From Phytophthora quininea (taxonomy: Eukaryota > Oomycota > Peronosporomycetes > Peronosporales > Peronosporaceae): a DNA stretch of 25,616 nucleotides. The stretch covers positions 1-25,616 of the forward strand of contig JAAVTG010000640.1 of assembly GCA_011947345.1 (NCBI GenBank). The letters run 5' to 3'. This document shows, piece after piece, positions 11,503 through 21,200 of the stretch; positions within the stretch are counted from its first letter, which is position 1, and every line of letters begins with the position of its first letter. The notes below the pieces were generated by a model that saw only the letters and a program-made list of their open reading frames with translations, ran no database searches and had not been told where the DNA came from. A program made the translations under genes and the position numbers.

Positions 11503-11898
11503 TTAGTGTTCTTGTAGAGGGAGGAAGTACGATGAAAGGGTTAATTGAGCCAAATCAAACGAAATGTCTACCGCAAAATGCGGTGAAAGACTTTGCGGCG
11601 GCGGCGACCGACCCAGCTTGTTGTAAATGTAGTCTGGGTCCCACTTGTTGCCGATCCACGTCTTGAATAGCTTCAACTCCTCGGCTAGTTCCTTCGCGAC
11701 CTTGTAGGCGTCCTGTGCGGATTTCTTCACTGCTTTCTGAGCAGCCCTGCCCGTGGCCTTGTTGGCACCTTGGTTTTCCATGTTGGCTGTGCGCTTCTTG
11801 AAGACGGCCAAGCCCACGCTATTGTCGGCATCGGCATCGTGGTGACCTCGGTTCCACGAAGCGCTCGTTGGACTGGTGGTGTTCGTTGGCACTGGCAA
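11503..11898 (-). CDS. Small WY-like ORF crossing the inner arm boundary (left)
   Basis: A 131-codon ORF starts at the ATG 11898, or internally at MENQGANK. The segment LFKTWIGNKWDPDYIYNKLG resembles the Trp-x..-Pro-x..-Leu helical repeats at the C-terminal end of oomycete RxLR/WY effectors. No signal peptide or RxLR-dEER motif is seen upstream, so this looks like a C-terminal piece of a secreted effector-like gene or an unrelated small protein. Residues before KKSAQDAY come from the unique spacer and the rest from the arm. Its tail differs from the right copy because of an A-run change (CCGCAAAG versus CCGCAAAAG). It lies 53 bp upstream of the ATPase start on the same strand. Confidence 0.35.
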   Translation of the reverse strand: MPVPTNTTSPTSASWNRGHHDADADNSVGLAVFKKRTANMENQGANKATGRAAQKAVKKSAQDAYKVAKELAEELKLFKTWIGNKWDPDYIYNKLGRSPPPQSLSPHFAVDISFDLAQLTLSSYFLPLQEH

Positions 11899-12583
11899 AC
11901 TCGAGTAACGGTGTCGAGTTGTTCAATACGGCATCAAGATGCCGCTGGCAAAACGAAGGGCAAGCTCAACAGCTTCGTCCTAATTGGACGGGTGGTGCTC
12001 GCGTAGATGATTTCCTGTTTCTGGCGAAGCCCTTGTTGGAAGTAAAAACGGAGCTCCAGGGGTGAAATGGGTGAGATTGCACCAAAATGTCCTGGAATTC
12101 TGGATGGAGCCTTTTGTGCAAACTTGCACTGCTTTTCCGCAGTTGGTACTCATAGTCCGGCAGCAAGCCTTTGCGCAGCGAGCAGATTTAACTTGACTTC
12201 ACTATGCGGTCGTTGGGTATGTTGACTTGATATAGTAGCTACTATGTGATGGAAGCGTCTTGGGGCTCGATGGCAAAAGCAGTAGTGTATTGTTGGTTAG
12301 CTTGCTCGGTGTCCTTGGCGCTATGGGCCACAGCAACACCGTCCGTAAACTCGTCCCGTAACAAACTTCAACTCTATACGTACCATGTAAACAACGGAGC
12401 TGGATCCGTTACATAACTTGTGCAAAAGTAACAACACACACTGCAGTGTTTTCCGTAGACGTTTGTTGGGATGTACTACAGGCTGCAGCTCCTACGGTAT
12501 AAGGAGAAAGCGTTGTACAAACAATTACGCACATTCTTGCTTCCAACGTTACCCAGCAGAGATAAATGACGAGTCACGCCAGT
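11733..12583. other. Unique spacer between the inverted arms
   Basis: These 851 bp have no inverted partner in the window. The left half contains minus-strand coding-like sequence: the upstream half of a WY-like ORF and a possible gag-like remnant. The right half contains a plus-strand signal-peptide ORF beginning at 12249. Its two edges therefore join different sequences to the same arm end, as expected for an inverted duplication with an asymmetric junction, or for two separately sequenced segments joined by the assembler. Confidence 0.85.
11934..12130 (-). other. Coding-like remnant in spacer, possibly retroelement gag
   Basis: On the minus strand a frame reads PLELRFYFQQGLRQKQEII followed by a Leu-rich end and a stop at 11934-11936. 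The spacing of F..GLR...E..Y resembles the Gag segment of Ty3/gypsy elements, but the match is short and from memory of the family pattern only. A second frame over the same DNA is also open (up to 12166), which weakens the call. No LTR, protease or polymerase domain is visible. Confidence 0.2.
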
Positions 12584-12762
12584 CAGTGAAGAAATCCGCA
12601 CAGGACGCCTACAAGGTCGCGAAGGAACTAGCCGAGGAGTTGAAGCTATTCAAGACGTGGATCGGCAACAAGTGGGACCCAGACTACATTTACAACAAGC
12701 TGGGTCGGTCGCCGCCGCCGCAAAAGTCTTTCACCGCATTTTGCGGTAGACATTTCGTTTGA
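12249..12762 (+). CDS. Predicted chimeric secreted effector-like ORF across right inner breakpoint
   Basis: ATGs at 12249 and 12270 open a frame with a good signal peptide (MAKAVVYCWLACSVSLALWA). Unspliced it stops at TAA after SVT. A GT-AG intron at 12380-12446 (GTACCATGTAAA ... ACACTGCAG, 67 nt) joins it in frame to the 12418-12762 ORF, giving 149 codons with stop. The second exon encodes RRRLLG, a Cys-rich run (C-x3-C, then spaced Cys) and INDESR. It crosses the repeat boundary at 12584 into the right-arm segment with LFKTWIGNKWDPDYIYNKLG. The RxLx-like and DESR motifs with a WY-like tail would fit a degenerate RxLR-type effector, but all three are weak. It ends about 100 bp before the right ATPase start. 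The splice is predicted, not shown. Confidence 0.4.
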
Positions 12763-12823
12763 TTTGGCTCAATTAACCCTTTCATCGTACTTCTCCCTCT
12801 ACAAGAACACTAATGGCTAATTT

Positions 12824-12838
12824 CCATTTCAAACATTT
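12824..12838 (+). promoter_or_regulatory. Inr plus FPR-like core promoter of right ATPase gene
   Basis: CCATTTCAAACATTT, 28-42 nt upstream of the ATG at 12866. It is an exact mirror of the left-arm element and the best match in the window to the two-part oomycete core promoter. Confidence 0.4.
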
Positions 12839-12865
12839 CCTCTTTGTGTATCCATTCAAGAGGTC

Positions 12866-14908
12866 ATGGGGCGTGGGGATTACTACCGCAACAAGTACGG
12901 CGGCGGGCGTGGTCGCGGAGGGCGCGGAAGGGTCGCTCCGACTCGTTCAGTGACCGACCAAGGTCTACTCTACCTTCTGCCTCTTGGCAGCAGCTGGGAG
13001 CCTCCTACAGAGCCTACACAACCGGAACTACGGAGCTTACCATGAGTTGGAACGCGTCTTCCAATTCCAGGACACTTCCATGGGGCTCGAATTTCATTTA
13101 GGCTTCGACCATATCCAGGGAGATCCCTACGCCAGTCCTTCCAGAGCTCACGTGCTGGTGGCGAGCAGCTCGGCCGGTTTGCAAGTGGAAATGTTCCAGG
13201 ACAAGACCCGCAACGTCGCACTGTGTGACTATTTGACTCGGCAATTCGCAGCCGCAGCCAGAAGAGCTGGCGCTGACGCCAAAACCACTAGCAGCTCCTG
13301 GCAAGGAGCTAAGGGCGGAGATATCTCCATTGACGCTCCAGGCCAGCATGTGATCGAGAGGTCGTCGGTGATGGTGCTGTCCAATGGCGACATTGAGGCC
13401 AGGTTTAATATCAATCTGCCGGCGAGAGGACGCAGCATCTGCGGAGACTGGGCCTACACGATTCTAGTAGAGACACTGCCCAAGCTGGTGGGACGCTCGT
13501 TAGTTTTAAAGAGTTTGGATGTAAATCATTTGTGGGAGCATTTGAAGTCTGTGGAGGACCAGGAGACTCTGCGCGGGGTGCTGAAGGACGCCGGACTTGT
13601 GGGGTTTGTGAAGGACGGAGCGGTTCTGCCGAGACAGTCGGGCGCGTCGGATTTACCACTGGACAGTGGCAAGGCGATCGCGTTCAAGTCCCCAGAGACG
13701 CTCGAGAAGTCCTTTACGTTGCCAAACTGTGGCAATGTTACGGGGATGGGGATTCCTGCTGGAGTCACGCTGTTTGTCGGTGGGGATTTCATGGCAAGAG
13801 CACGGTCTTGAAAGCGCTGGAGGTTGGCGTGTACAACCATGTCCCCGGAGATGGACGGGAGTTTGTAGTAGTGGATCCGAATGCGGCCAAGATTCGCTCC
13901 GAAGACTCGCGCAGTGTCGTGTGCACTGACATCAGTGCCTTTATTGACAACTTGCCGTTCAAACAGGACACGACGCGGTTCTCCACTGCTGATGCGTCAG
14001 GAAGCACGTCGCAAGCTGCGAACATCGTGGAAGCGCTGGAAGTTGGCGCCACGACGTTGCTGATTGACGAAGACACGTGCGCCACCAACTTTATGGTCCG
14101 CGACTGGAAGATGCAGCAACTCGTTGCCAAGGACAAAGCCGATTACGCCGTTTATCTCCAAGGCGCGCGCGCTGTACACGCAATGCGGCGTGTCGTCCGT
14201 GCTGGTCATCGGTGGCGCTGGCGACTATTTCTCTGTGGCCGACCACGTTATCATGATGGATGCGTACGAGCCGCGGGATGTGCGGAAGCTAAGAGAATCG
14301 CTAGCGAACACGAAGAGATCCGTCAAGACGCAGCTTTCGGGGTTTAAGCCCCGTATCCCACTGAGTCGCGGGTTTGAGGTCAATGGCAAGGTAGTCTCGC
14401 GTGGACTTGGCAAGATCCAGTACGGAGAGGTAGGGCCATGTTGTTTAGATGAGCTAGTTCGTGTGATAGCTGAGTGTGTTATTTGTTGTGGCCGACAGGT
14501 GGAGTTGGATTTGAGTGCGGCAGATCGTCGAGCCCAGCCAAGTGCGTGCGATTGCTGATGGCATCCAAAAGATGCGGTCCTACATGGATGGCAAGCGGAC
14601 GCTTGAGGTGTCTGAAGAAACCCCATTTAATGTGCTGGGAGATGTGTTTATGAGCCTCTACTAATTCTTATTGTACTTTCGGTTGTGCAGGAGGTTCTCG
14701 CAATGCTGGAGAACGAGATGAACCGCTCGTTCATTGGATGTGGTTGGTACGCACAAGAAATCCGGGTTTTACACGAGACCCAGAAAGCTCGAGGTAGGCT
14801 CTGTAGTAGCCACGAGTTGTCGGCAGATGAACTCACTTTTTGTTGTGGCCGTGTGTGCAGCTGGCTGCCGCTATCAATCGTCTCCGAACGGCTACGATGA
14901 CACAATAG
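12866..14908 (+). pseudogene. ABC-class ATPase (PF09818 type), right copy, multiply frameshifted
   Basis: Mirror of the left ATPase with conserved introns at 14430-14498, 14608-14690 and 14794-14860 and stop at 14906-14908. Compared with the left copy it lacks one G at 12930-12932 (RGG region), one G at 12996-12998, one G at 13782-13785, 2 nt near 14137, 4 nt near 14281, one G at 14339-14342, 5 nt near 14520 and 2 nt near 14733. The 13782 loss falls inside the Walker A codons, so the unbroken frame reads FVGGDFMARARS and stops. It does keep the IQGDPYASPSR segment that the left copy breaks. If the indels are real, this copy cannot make an active ATPase; the concentration in G runs makes base-calling error a serious alternative. 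Confidence 0.75.
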
Positions 14909-15402
14909 CTTTTGACGAAATCAGTCAGGTTTCCTTAAGAGCGCGCAGACCTCAACGACGCTCAACATTTTGTGGCGCTGCGGCTACGTAGCCCTGAAAT
15001 GGTATTAATACTGTGCAGTACACTGCTGATCTCACACTGTGAATTCTGACAGTGAGCTTATTCTCGAAACTACCGCACAGATCGGAGCAGCGACGAAAGA
15101 GACTTTTCGGGGTGAAATCCAATCTCAATTCCAGGGGTTCGTTCTTCTCCAGAAAACTTCATTTGTTTCGCTGCGTACGCGATCGCTGGTTCACATGGCA
15201 GATCGTCGATTCTTCCATCTGGGAGCCACTCGTCGATGTGTGCGTATCGTTGATCGTACGCAAGCTCCAATGAATCGCTCGTAGCTTTGAGGAATACGGG
15301 ACGCTTGCATGTTGCGAGCGTCTTGAGATGAGATGAGATGACGACTCCTGGTTCACGTTTGTTGAACGCCTGATCATTTCTCAATCGCCTCACTCTGCGG
15401 TG
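14909..15402. other. 494 bp upstream flank of right protease B; no confident gene
   Basis: Mirror of 8889-9391. It holds the GAGAT tandem run (about 15325-15341), the protease initiator, and the block shared with the protease A flank. It differs from the left by small indels, for instance after CAATTCCAGGGG near 15136. Open frames here (15039-15284 for example) have no recognisable domain and are not called as genes. Confidence 0.5.
15374..15384 (+). promoter_or_regulatory. Oomycete-type initiator upstream of right protease B
   Basis: TCATTTCTCAA ends 19 nt before the ATG at 15403, at the same position as for the other three protease copies. Confidence 0.55.
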
Positions 15403-17194
15403 ATGCGGTCTCGCTTCCTGTTCCTGGTGACAGCCGTCACCCTCCAAGCGTCTGCTTCGGCAACCAAGCTCAATGGTTGGTTTTCCTGCTCCATGGGGAC
15501 ATTCTCGGATGAAGGCAGCCAAGGTGACATACAAGCCGAATGCGCTATCTACAGGGCTCCTCTGTGTTATCCTGGAATCTGCGAAACACCGGAATCCGTG
15601 GACGACACGGTCGACATCTTCGTTAAGCGCTTTCCTGCTACAACCAACGCCGACACTGCTCCCAACGTGTGGCTTTTGCAAGGTGGGCCCGGGTATTCGT
15701 CTACAGCAAGTGAGTCATGCCCCTTGTAACTTCGAGTTGGTTTAGTTGACTTATTCGTGTCATTTTAGTGGAACAGGATATGGCGATGTTGTCTATCCTT
15801 TGGACGGCGCTGTCAACGTGTACACGATGGATCACCGCGGCACTGGTCGCAGTACTCGATTCGACTGCACCGCGGCTCAAGTGACCACTACGGGGTCTCC
15901 ATCAGGCGCTCGCATTGAGATTTCCGAGATCCCGGCCTGTGCTCAAGACCTCGAGAACCAATTTGGCGACCTGGCATCCTTCTCGACCACCAGCGCCGCA
16001 ATGGACCTCAAGACGCTCATCTCCAAGTACACGAACAAAGCAAACACGATCGTCTACGGGGTCAGCTACGGCACCATTCTGGTGGAGCGGTTGATGCACT
16101 TGTCTCCTCCAAAAGTGACCGGGTATGTCTTGGATAGTGTTGGCACGGCCTCTGGCGCCGGAGCACCCGCCGTTGAAACGTTTCCGTTCACTTCGACCTA
16201 CGACACGTACACTGGAGAGGTGGGCGACGAATTCATGGCGCTCTGTCAACAAGACAACGAGTGCAAGACCCGCTTTAAGCGCAATGGGCTCAAGAAAAGC
16301 ATTCGAAACCTCATCAACCAGTTTGACAAGGACCCGAACTCGACTTGTGCGATGCAGGCTGGGACTACGAAGCCTTCATACACATTGCGGCAAATGCTCG
16401 GGTCGATGCTTCAGGACGCATGGACTAGAACGCTGATCCCGCCGTTCGTCTACCGATCGCTGCGCTGTTCGGCCGATGATGTCAAAGTCTTGACTTATTT
16501 CTACAAGACGCTGTACAGCGGCATGACTGACTCCGGATATCAAGGTGCCAAAACCCAAGACGATGCGTACACGTCCAATCTACTCAACTGTCTGATCCAA
16601 TACTCCGAGTTGTGGGAATCTCCGCAGCCTTCCATGAAGGAGATGGTCAAGCGCTTTACGGATGTCGAAATGTCCGACGGAGGCACAATTGACCTCGTTG
16701 AGCAATACTGCGCCTTCTCCAAGGAAGACTCACCGGCTTGCAACAAATTCACTGGTGGCGATTACGAAGGCAACGGGATCATTTACGACCGAGACCAATA
16801 CTGGAACAAGAGCGCCACGATCCCCAAACAAGCCAGCGTTCTACTGCTCAGCGGCAGCCTCGATGCTCGGATGCCGCCCAAGTTCGCCAAGTATCTCCTA
16901 GAAGCTCTCAAGGGGGACAATAAGGAGCTCGTCACGTTCGACTACGCCACGCACGGAATTGTTGCGACCACACGAACCGACGAGCGCTTACTTGTGACTT
17001 GTGGGATGCGGGTGCTGGTCTCGTACGTCAAGAACCACGGCGACCTAACACGTCTGGACAAGTCCTGCCTCAACGATATGCCAGCGTTCAACATGACAGC
17101 GCCAGCAGATATTGTGAACCAGTACTTCGACGCTGACGACGCGTACGACGGTAAGTATCTGGGCGAAGACGACTCCGGTTCGACGTCGCAGTAG
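15403..17194 (+). CDS. Secreted S33-family serine protease B, right copy
   Basis: Secreted serine peptidase of the alpha/beta-hydrolase (S33/tripeptidyl-aminopeptidase-like) type, probably extracellular. The ATG at 15403 gives a signal peptide (MRSRFLFLVTAVTLQASA). Exon 1 is 15403-15709 and the donor is GTGAGT. The canonical acceptor at 15768 (TTTTAG) would put exon 2 out of frame, because the T run before TTGGACGGC is one base shorter than in protease A. An AG at 15776 restores the frame: exons of 307 and 1418 nt give 574 residues. Visible motifs: LQGGPGYSS, HRGTGRST, GVSYG (Ser about 199), SLDARMP (Asp about 465), YATHG (His about 495). Cys-rich N-terminal region (SCSMGTF, CAIY, LCYPGIC) as in A. 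Function depends on use of the second acceptor; the left copy has the same intron but a further frameshift. Confidence 0.82.
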
Positions 17195-17444
17195 AATCGA
17201 CTCGTGCTTTCAGCGCGTTTCACACGTTGAAAGAGTTCCAAGATGAAAGAATCGTCTTACCCACAGGAGCAATAACATCCACAAGAGTCTTTGATAGATG
17301 AAATATTGGTTGATCGACAATTTCAGGAGGCGTTTGTGTTCTACGTAGATCCCAACGCAGGGAGGTATCTTTGATTATTCGGTGGGCAATCCACTACCAG
17401 TGCGATTGTTGCTGTTGTTTGAATCTAACGACTGAAATGCTGCT
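17195..17444. other. Intergenic stretch with short coding-like remnants (right)
   Basis: Mirror of 6845-7094. MKESSYPQEQ, a TAA, then HPQESLIDEILVDRQF and EAFVFYVDPNAGRYL lie in one frame; DYSVGNPLPVRLLLLFESND follows in another, ending just before the RING-gene ATG at 17445. The blocks look more like protein than random sequence, but no family was recognised. Confidence 0.3.
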
Positions 17445-18071
17445 ATGTGGAAGCAGGTCTTGCGGAGATGTGTGAGTCTGTCAGTGTAGTAATGGATGCC
17501 TCTCAGCTCTTGCAAAGTTGTTAAGCTGAATGATCTCCGACAGATAGTGATGTGTCCGACTTTGGTTGTCAGCCGAGTCTCGTGGGGCAAAGTTTCAACT
17601 ATGCCATTCGTCACGAATTGTTATTCACCATTTCTTTCGTGTCCATTGTGTCTCTCGAAGCTGAAACTTGACGTGTGTTATTTCCGCAACTGCGTGTGGA
17701 GGTTTGAGGGAACGAGGAAGCGTGATGGCGACGGCTTTGTGCGTTCACAGTGGCGAATTGCAGAGGATGATAGCAAACTTGGCTACTCCTTCTTTGACCG
17801 CGACCAAGCTGCTGACTTTGCCAACTGGAAGAGTCTTGTGCTGGTGGCCAAACCTAAAAGGTGGCTCCTGTTAAATGTCGCTCGGAGTTCGTGTTCGTGC
17901 AGTTGGGATGAGGGCGTGTGCGCGGCTTGCCCGTGCAAGCTGTAGTTCGCGCGGAAGAAATCGATCGCCTCGGGACTTTGCGGCCACAATTTTCATCGTG
18001 TCTGCGGCAAGGAGTGGCTCGAGTGGAGCGGCAAGCAATTCACATATCCGGTGTGCCCCATATGTATCTAA
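17445..18071 (+). pseudogene. RING-H2-type zinc finger gene, right copy, disrupted
   Basis: Mirror of the left RING gene. Near the start three single bases are missing (CAGGTC versus CAGGGTC, TGTGTGAG versus TGTGTGGAG, GCAAAG versus GCAAAAG), so MWKQ is separated from the main frame. The main frame then runs cleanly into GVCAACPCKL and stops at TAG 17943-17945. Directly after it, in the same frame, KKSIASGLCGHNFHRVCGKEW and a final CPICI close at TAA 18069-18071. The Cys/His spacing C-x2-C ... C-x-H-x2-H-x2-C ... C-x2-C is that of a RING-H2 finger. This arm therefore keeps the finger in one frame with a single stop inside it. Selenocysteine-type or stop readthrough is not suggested by anything seen. 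Confidence 0.5.
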
Positions 18072-18207
18072 GTGCATTGGGCAGTGCAAGGTTTCGATTT
18101 TCAAGGCAATTCCAGAGGACTAATAAAGTTAGGACAGATTTGGCGATGGAGCTCCTTTCTTGCGTGCAAATGAATAGTTTCTTGCTTTCCTTTTGAGTGG
18201 ACGTTTC

Positions 18208-21200
18208 ATGAAAGACTCTTGGGATTTTGGATCGGCATTGATGAAGGTGCCCGTTCAAGAAGACAATGTTGTTAAGGATTCACGAAGGTCCATCCAAGAG
18301 GCTGAGTATGCGGTTCTGAGCAGCATCGCGGTCCGAGAGAAGCACAAGGCCAAACTTCTTGCGCTGCTCTCAATCGTCGCCCCTCCAAGCTGTCCTGAAA
18401 ATAAAATGCCGGGACGTTGGAAAAAGAGGTCGAATCCGAGTGAGATTCACCTCCCTGAAGTTCCCACGGGTAAAGAAATTCACATACTTGGAGATTTGTT
18501 GCTTTTGATGCGAGCAGCTTCCGTGGATGTTGTGGAGGATATTCAGCTGTGGCGTGAGGTTGTACACCAAGGACTCCCACGACCATACATCCACGAGAAC
18601 GAAAACTATTTACTAGTTATGTGTGAAGACCTAGACTTTCTGGACCAAGTGGGCGATCTTGTGGCATGGTTGGGATTTCGTCTGGCTCGGAACCCATTTA
18701 TTGTTGCTGAAGCGTTGGATGGAATTGTCACTTCCAGACTTGGGATAAACGTTCGCGAATATCGGTCACTAAGGTACTGGAGCGCTGCCAGCTGGCCGAA
18801 GAATACTAATTTGACTGACAAACAGCGAATCTGTCGGAATTCAAAGACCAGAGAGGATAGATGGAGGAAACACCCGCCACCCCAACCGCTTGTAACATCT
18901 TTGGCCAGCATCCAACCTGAAGATGATGTCGTTGATGGATCTCGTGTACAAACTGCTCAAGCTGTTCTGCTCGAAGAAGAAAGTTTTCACGGTCGACTAC
19001 GATCTTTAGCAGTGCTGAAAGAGTACATTATTCGAGGTCCTTCAAAATTGGAGCGCAGCGGTCCTGGTAATAATGAGGAATATTCGACAATTTATGAAGA
19101 GATCGCAGCAGTTAACTCGCGGCAAAGGTAGCGTACAAAGCTGCAGTTGTGCGATGATGTTAACGAATTTTTATTGAGTGTTTTAGGACTACAGCTTACC
19201 AATCCGCATTAGTACGTCGAGAACGCACACACGTCCAGCAGCTTCTTCAAGATCTATATAATCAAATCAAATGGACAGAGTTACGTCGTGAAAACGATCG
19301 TGTGCAAGAGCATCGTGTTTGGTACGATTTGGTTAGTTCAGAACTTGTTTTTACGTGGCTAACGGGTGCACAAGGCATTGTCGTGACAAATACAGAAGGG
19401 AAGCATTGGCTTTATTTGCTCGACTAGCTGATAAATTGCAACAATGCCTGACAGTGTTAAACGGCGAGGAATCCTGTCTCGGCAAAGTGCTGGATAAACA
19501 CAAGAGCCAACAGAGTGCCTTACAGATTGAAAAGGTAAAGTACTTTAAGCATACACCTTCCTAATATACTAACTTGTCTTGATTCCTTAGGATAAACTAC
19601 GGATAGCCAGAATCGACAAGAAACAACAAGAAATTACGTCAAGACGTGACGATATCCGCAAAAAGACTATAGAACGCAGCCGATTATTGCGAGAAAAGAA
19701 GAAAAGTTCTCAAAAGCAGAAGGATCTTACAGAACCACAAACTCCTGAAGCAAAATACCGTGAAATTGCCCAGGCCGTCGAAAATGATATTCGAGTGATT
19801 GAAGCGAAGAAAGCGAGTGTACAAAAACCGATTGAGGAGTGCGATCTTCATAGTCGACTGGAAGAAAAGCGACAACAATCGATCCGCCAGAAACGTGAAA
19901 CTATCGAGCTAAAGACTCGCATCGCACAGGAAAAGAAAACTGAGTTGGATCGGCGTCGCACTGCGAACATGGCAATGAAACACGAAGAAGTTTTGTCCCG
20001 TGCCGTCGAGCGAGACGCGAAGAAAACTGCAGTTGAAAGCCAACAAAGCGAGAATGGATCGCCTCGCTGCATGTGCCATTTTCAAGTGTACGCACGAGAT
20101 GAACGGCAAGCATTTTTTGATTTCAATTTACATACAAAATGCACGTGGGTACGATCTGGAAAGTCTTCGAATTGTAGCGTATCATCCAAGTTCATCAGCG
20201 GCATCAACAATGGTCATGACTGTCCGGGAATTTAATTCTTTAGGCTATGGCCGAACAAGTGAAGGACTAGGAAACTATTGCAAGTGGCTTTGTTTGCTGT
20301 ATGAGAAACGTCGACGACAGTTTCGACTGGTTTGGTCGGGTCCGTCATGCCCTCGACCACTTCGACTTCGTGAGAGTGACCAAACACTACTCTGTGTTCA
20401 CAAAGAAGGCCTCAAAATGTGGAATAACCGAGCAGACAATTACGCTCTGGTGGCGATGTACTTGAGAACGGATAATCCATCAACTGTGTGCTTTGTTTTG
20501 AGTTCGTGGCATGGCCCTGAAAGTGTTCTTATGGAATCTGGCATTGCTACGAAATGTTTGGTGTATGGTACCGATTTGGATATCAAACGCGATTACTTGG
20601 GCCAAACTAAACTTATCTGGAGGCATCATACGTATCATGAAGAACTGCAACGGGAAGAGTATACCGATAAATCAAAAGTGTACTTTGGGAATATCACGAT
20701 CGATCGCGCAAAGTATGAGGTCCACATTTACGATACAAGCGACAAAGATTACACGATGGACCTGGTTCCAAAACCTGGAAGTAAAACCCAGGCGAGTCAG
20801 CAGATCACTAAACAACTACTTGTTCCCAAGCAAGAAGTGAATCCGTATGGCATTCCGCTCCCGTCTTCCAGCTTCGCGGAATTGTTGGCTTTGACCAAGT
20901 TCGAGAAGCTCAGATCTTCTCCTACTCATGACGAGTGGAAAACCACCGTCTCATCTAAATGGCGGACTAAGTTGACACAATACATCCGTGTGCTAAAGCT
21001 GACGAAATACGCGTGTAAGATTGGAGGTGTCTTCTGTTTCGTGACTCTCTTTCTGGTCCAACAAAAGAGGGAATTTCGAGCGTACTTGCTGTTGAAAATA
21101 ACATGGCTGTCACCCACATCACCAGCATCGCAATTTCGCGGTGGTGTTCCAACACAACAATCGCTGACGATTGCACTGTCGGATTATCTACGATGTTCGA

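Larger units (their letters stand above)
1..11732. repeat. Left arm of giant inverted repeat
   Basis: The whole stretch recurs in reverse complement at 12584-24288. Position 1 pairs with 24288 and position 11732 with 12584; the two coordinate sums differ by only 27 nt, the net of many small indels. Gene order is protease A (+), coiled-coil/CxxC gene (-), RING gene (-), protease B (-), ABC ATPase (-). The arm is cut by the window start, so its true outer end is not visible. This copy has frame breaks in protease A (three), protease B (one), the coiled-coil gene (several) and the ATPase (two). Confidence 0.95.

Noticed and set aside
13532..14347. 271-codon plus-strand ORF in the right ATPase
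   Set aside because: Begins and ends as an out-of-frame shadow; only its middle follows the true ATPase frame because of the one-base loss in Walker A.
20511..20840. Internal ORF inside the coiled-coil gene
   Set aside because: Overlaps the main frame fully, has no recognisable domain and low-complexity shadow composition.
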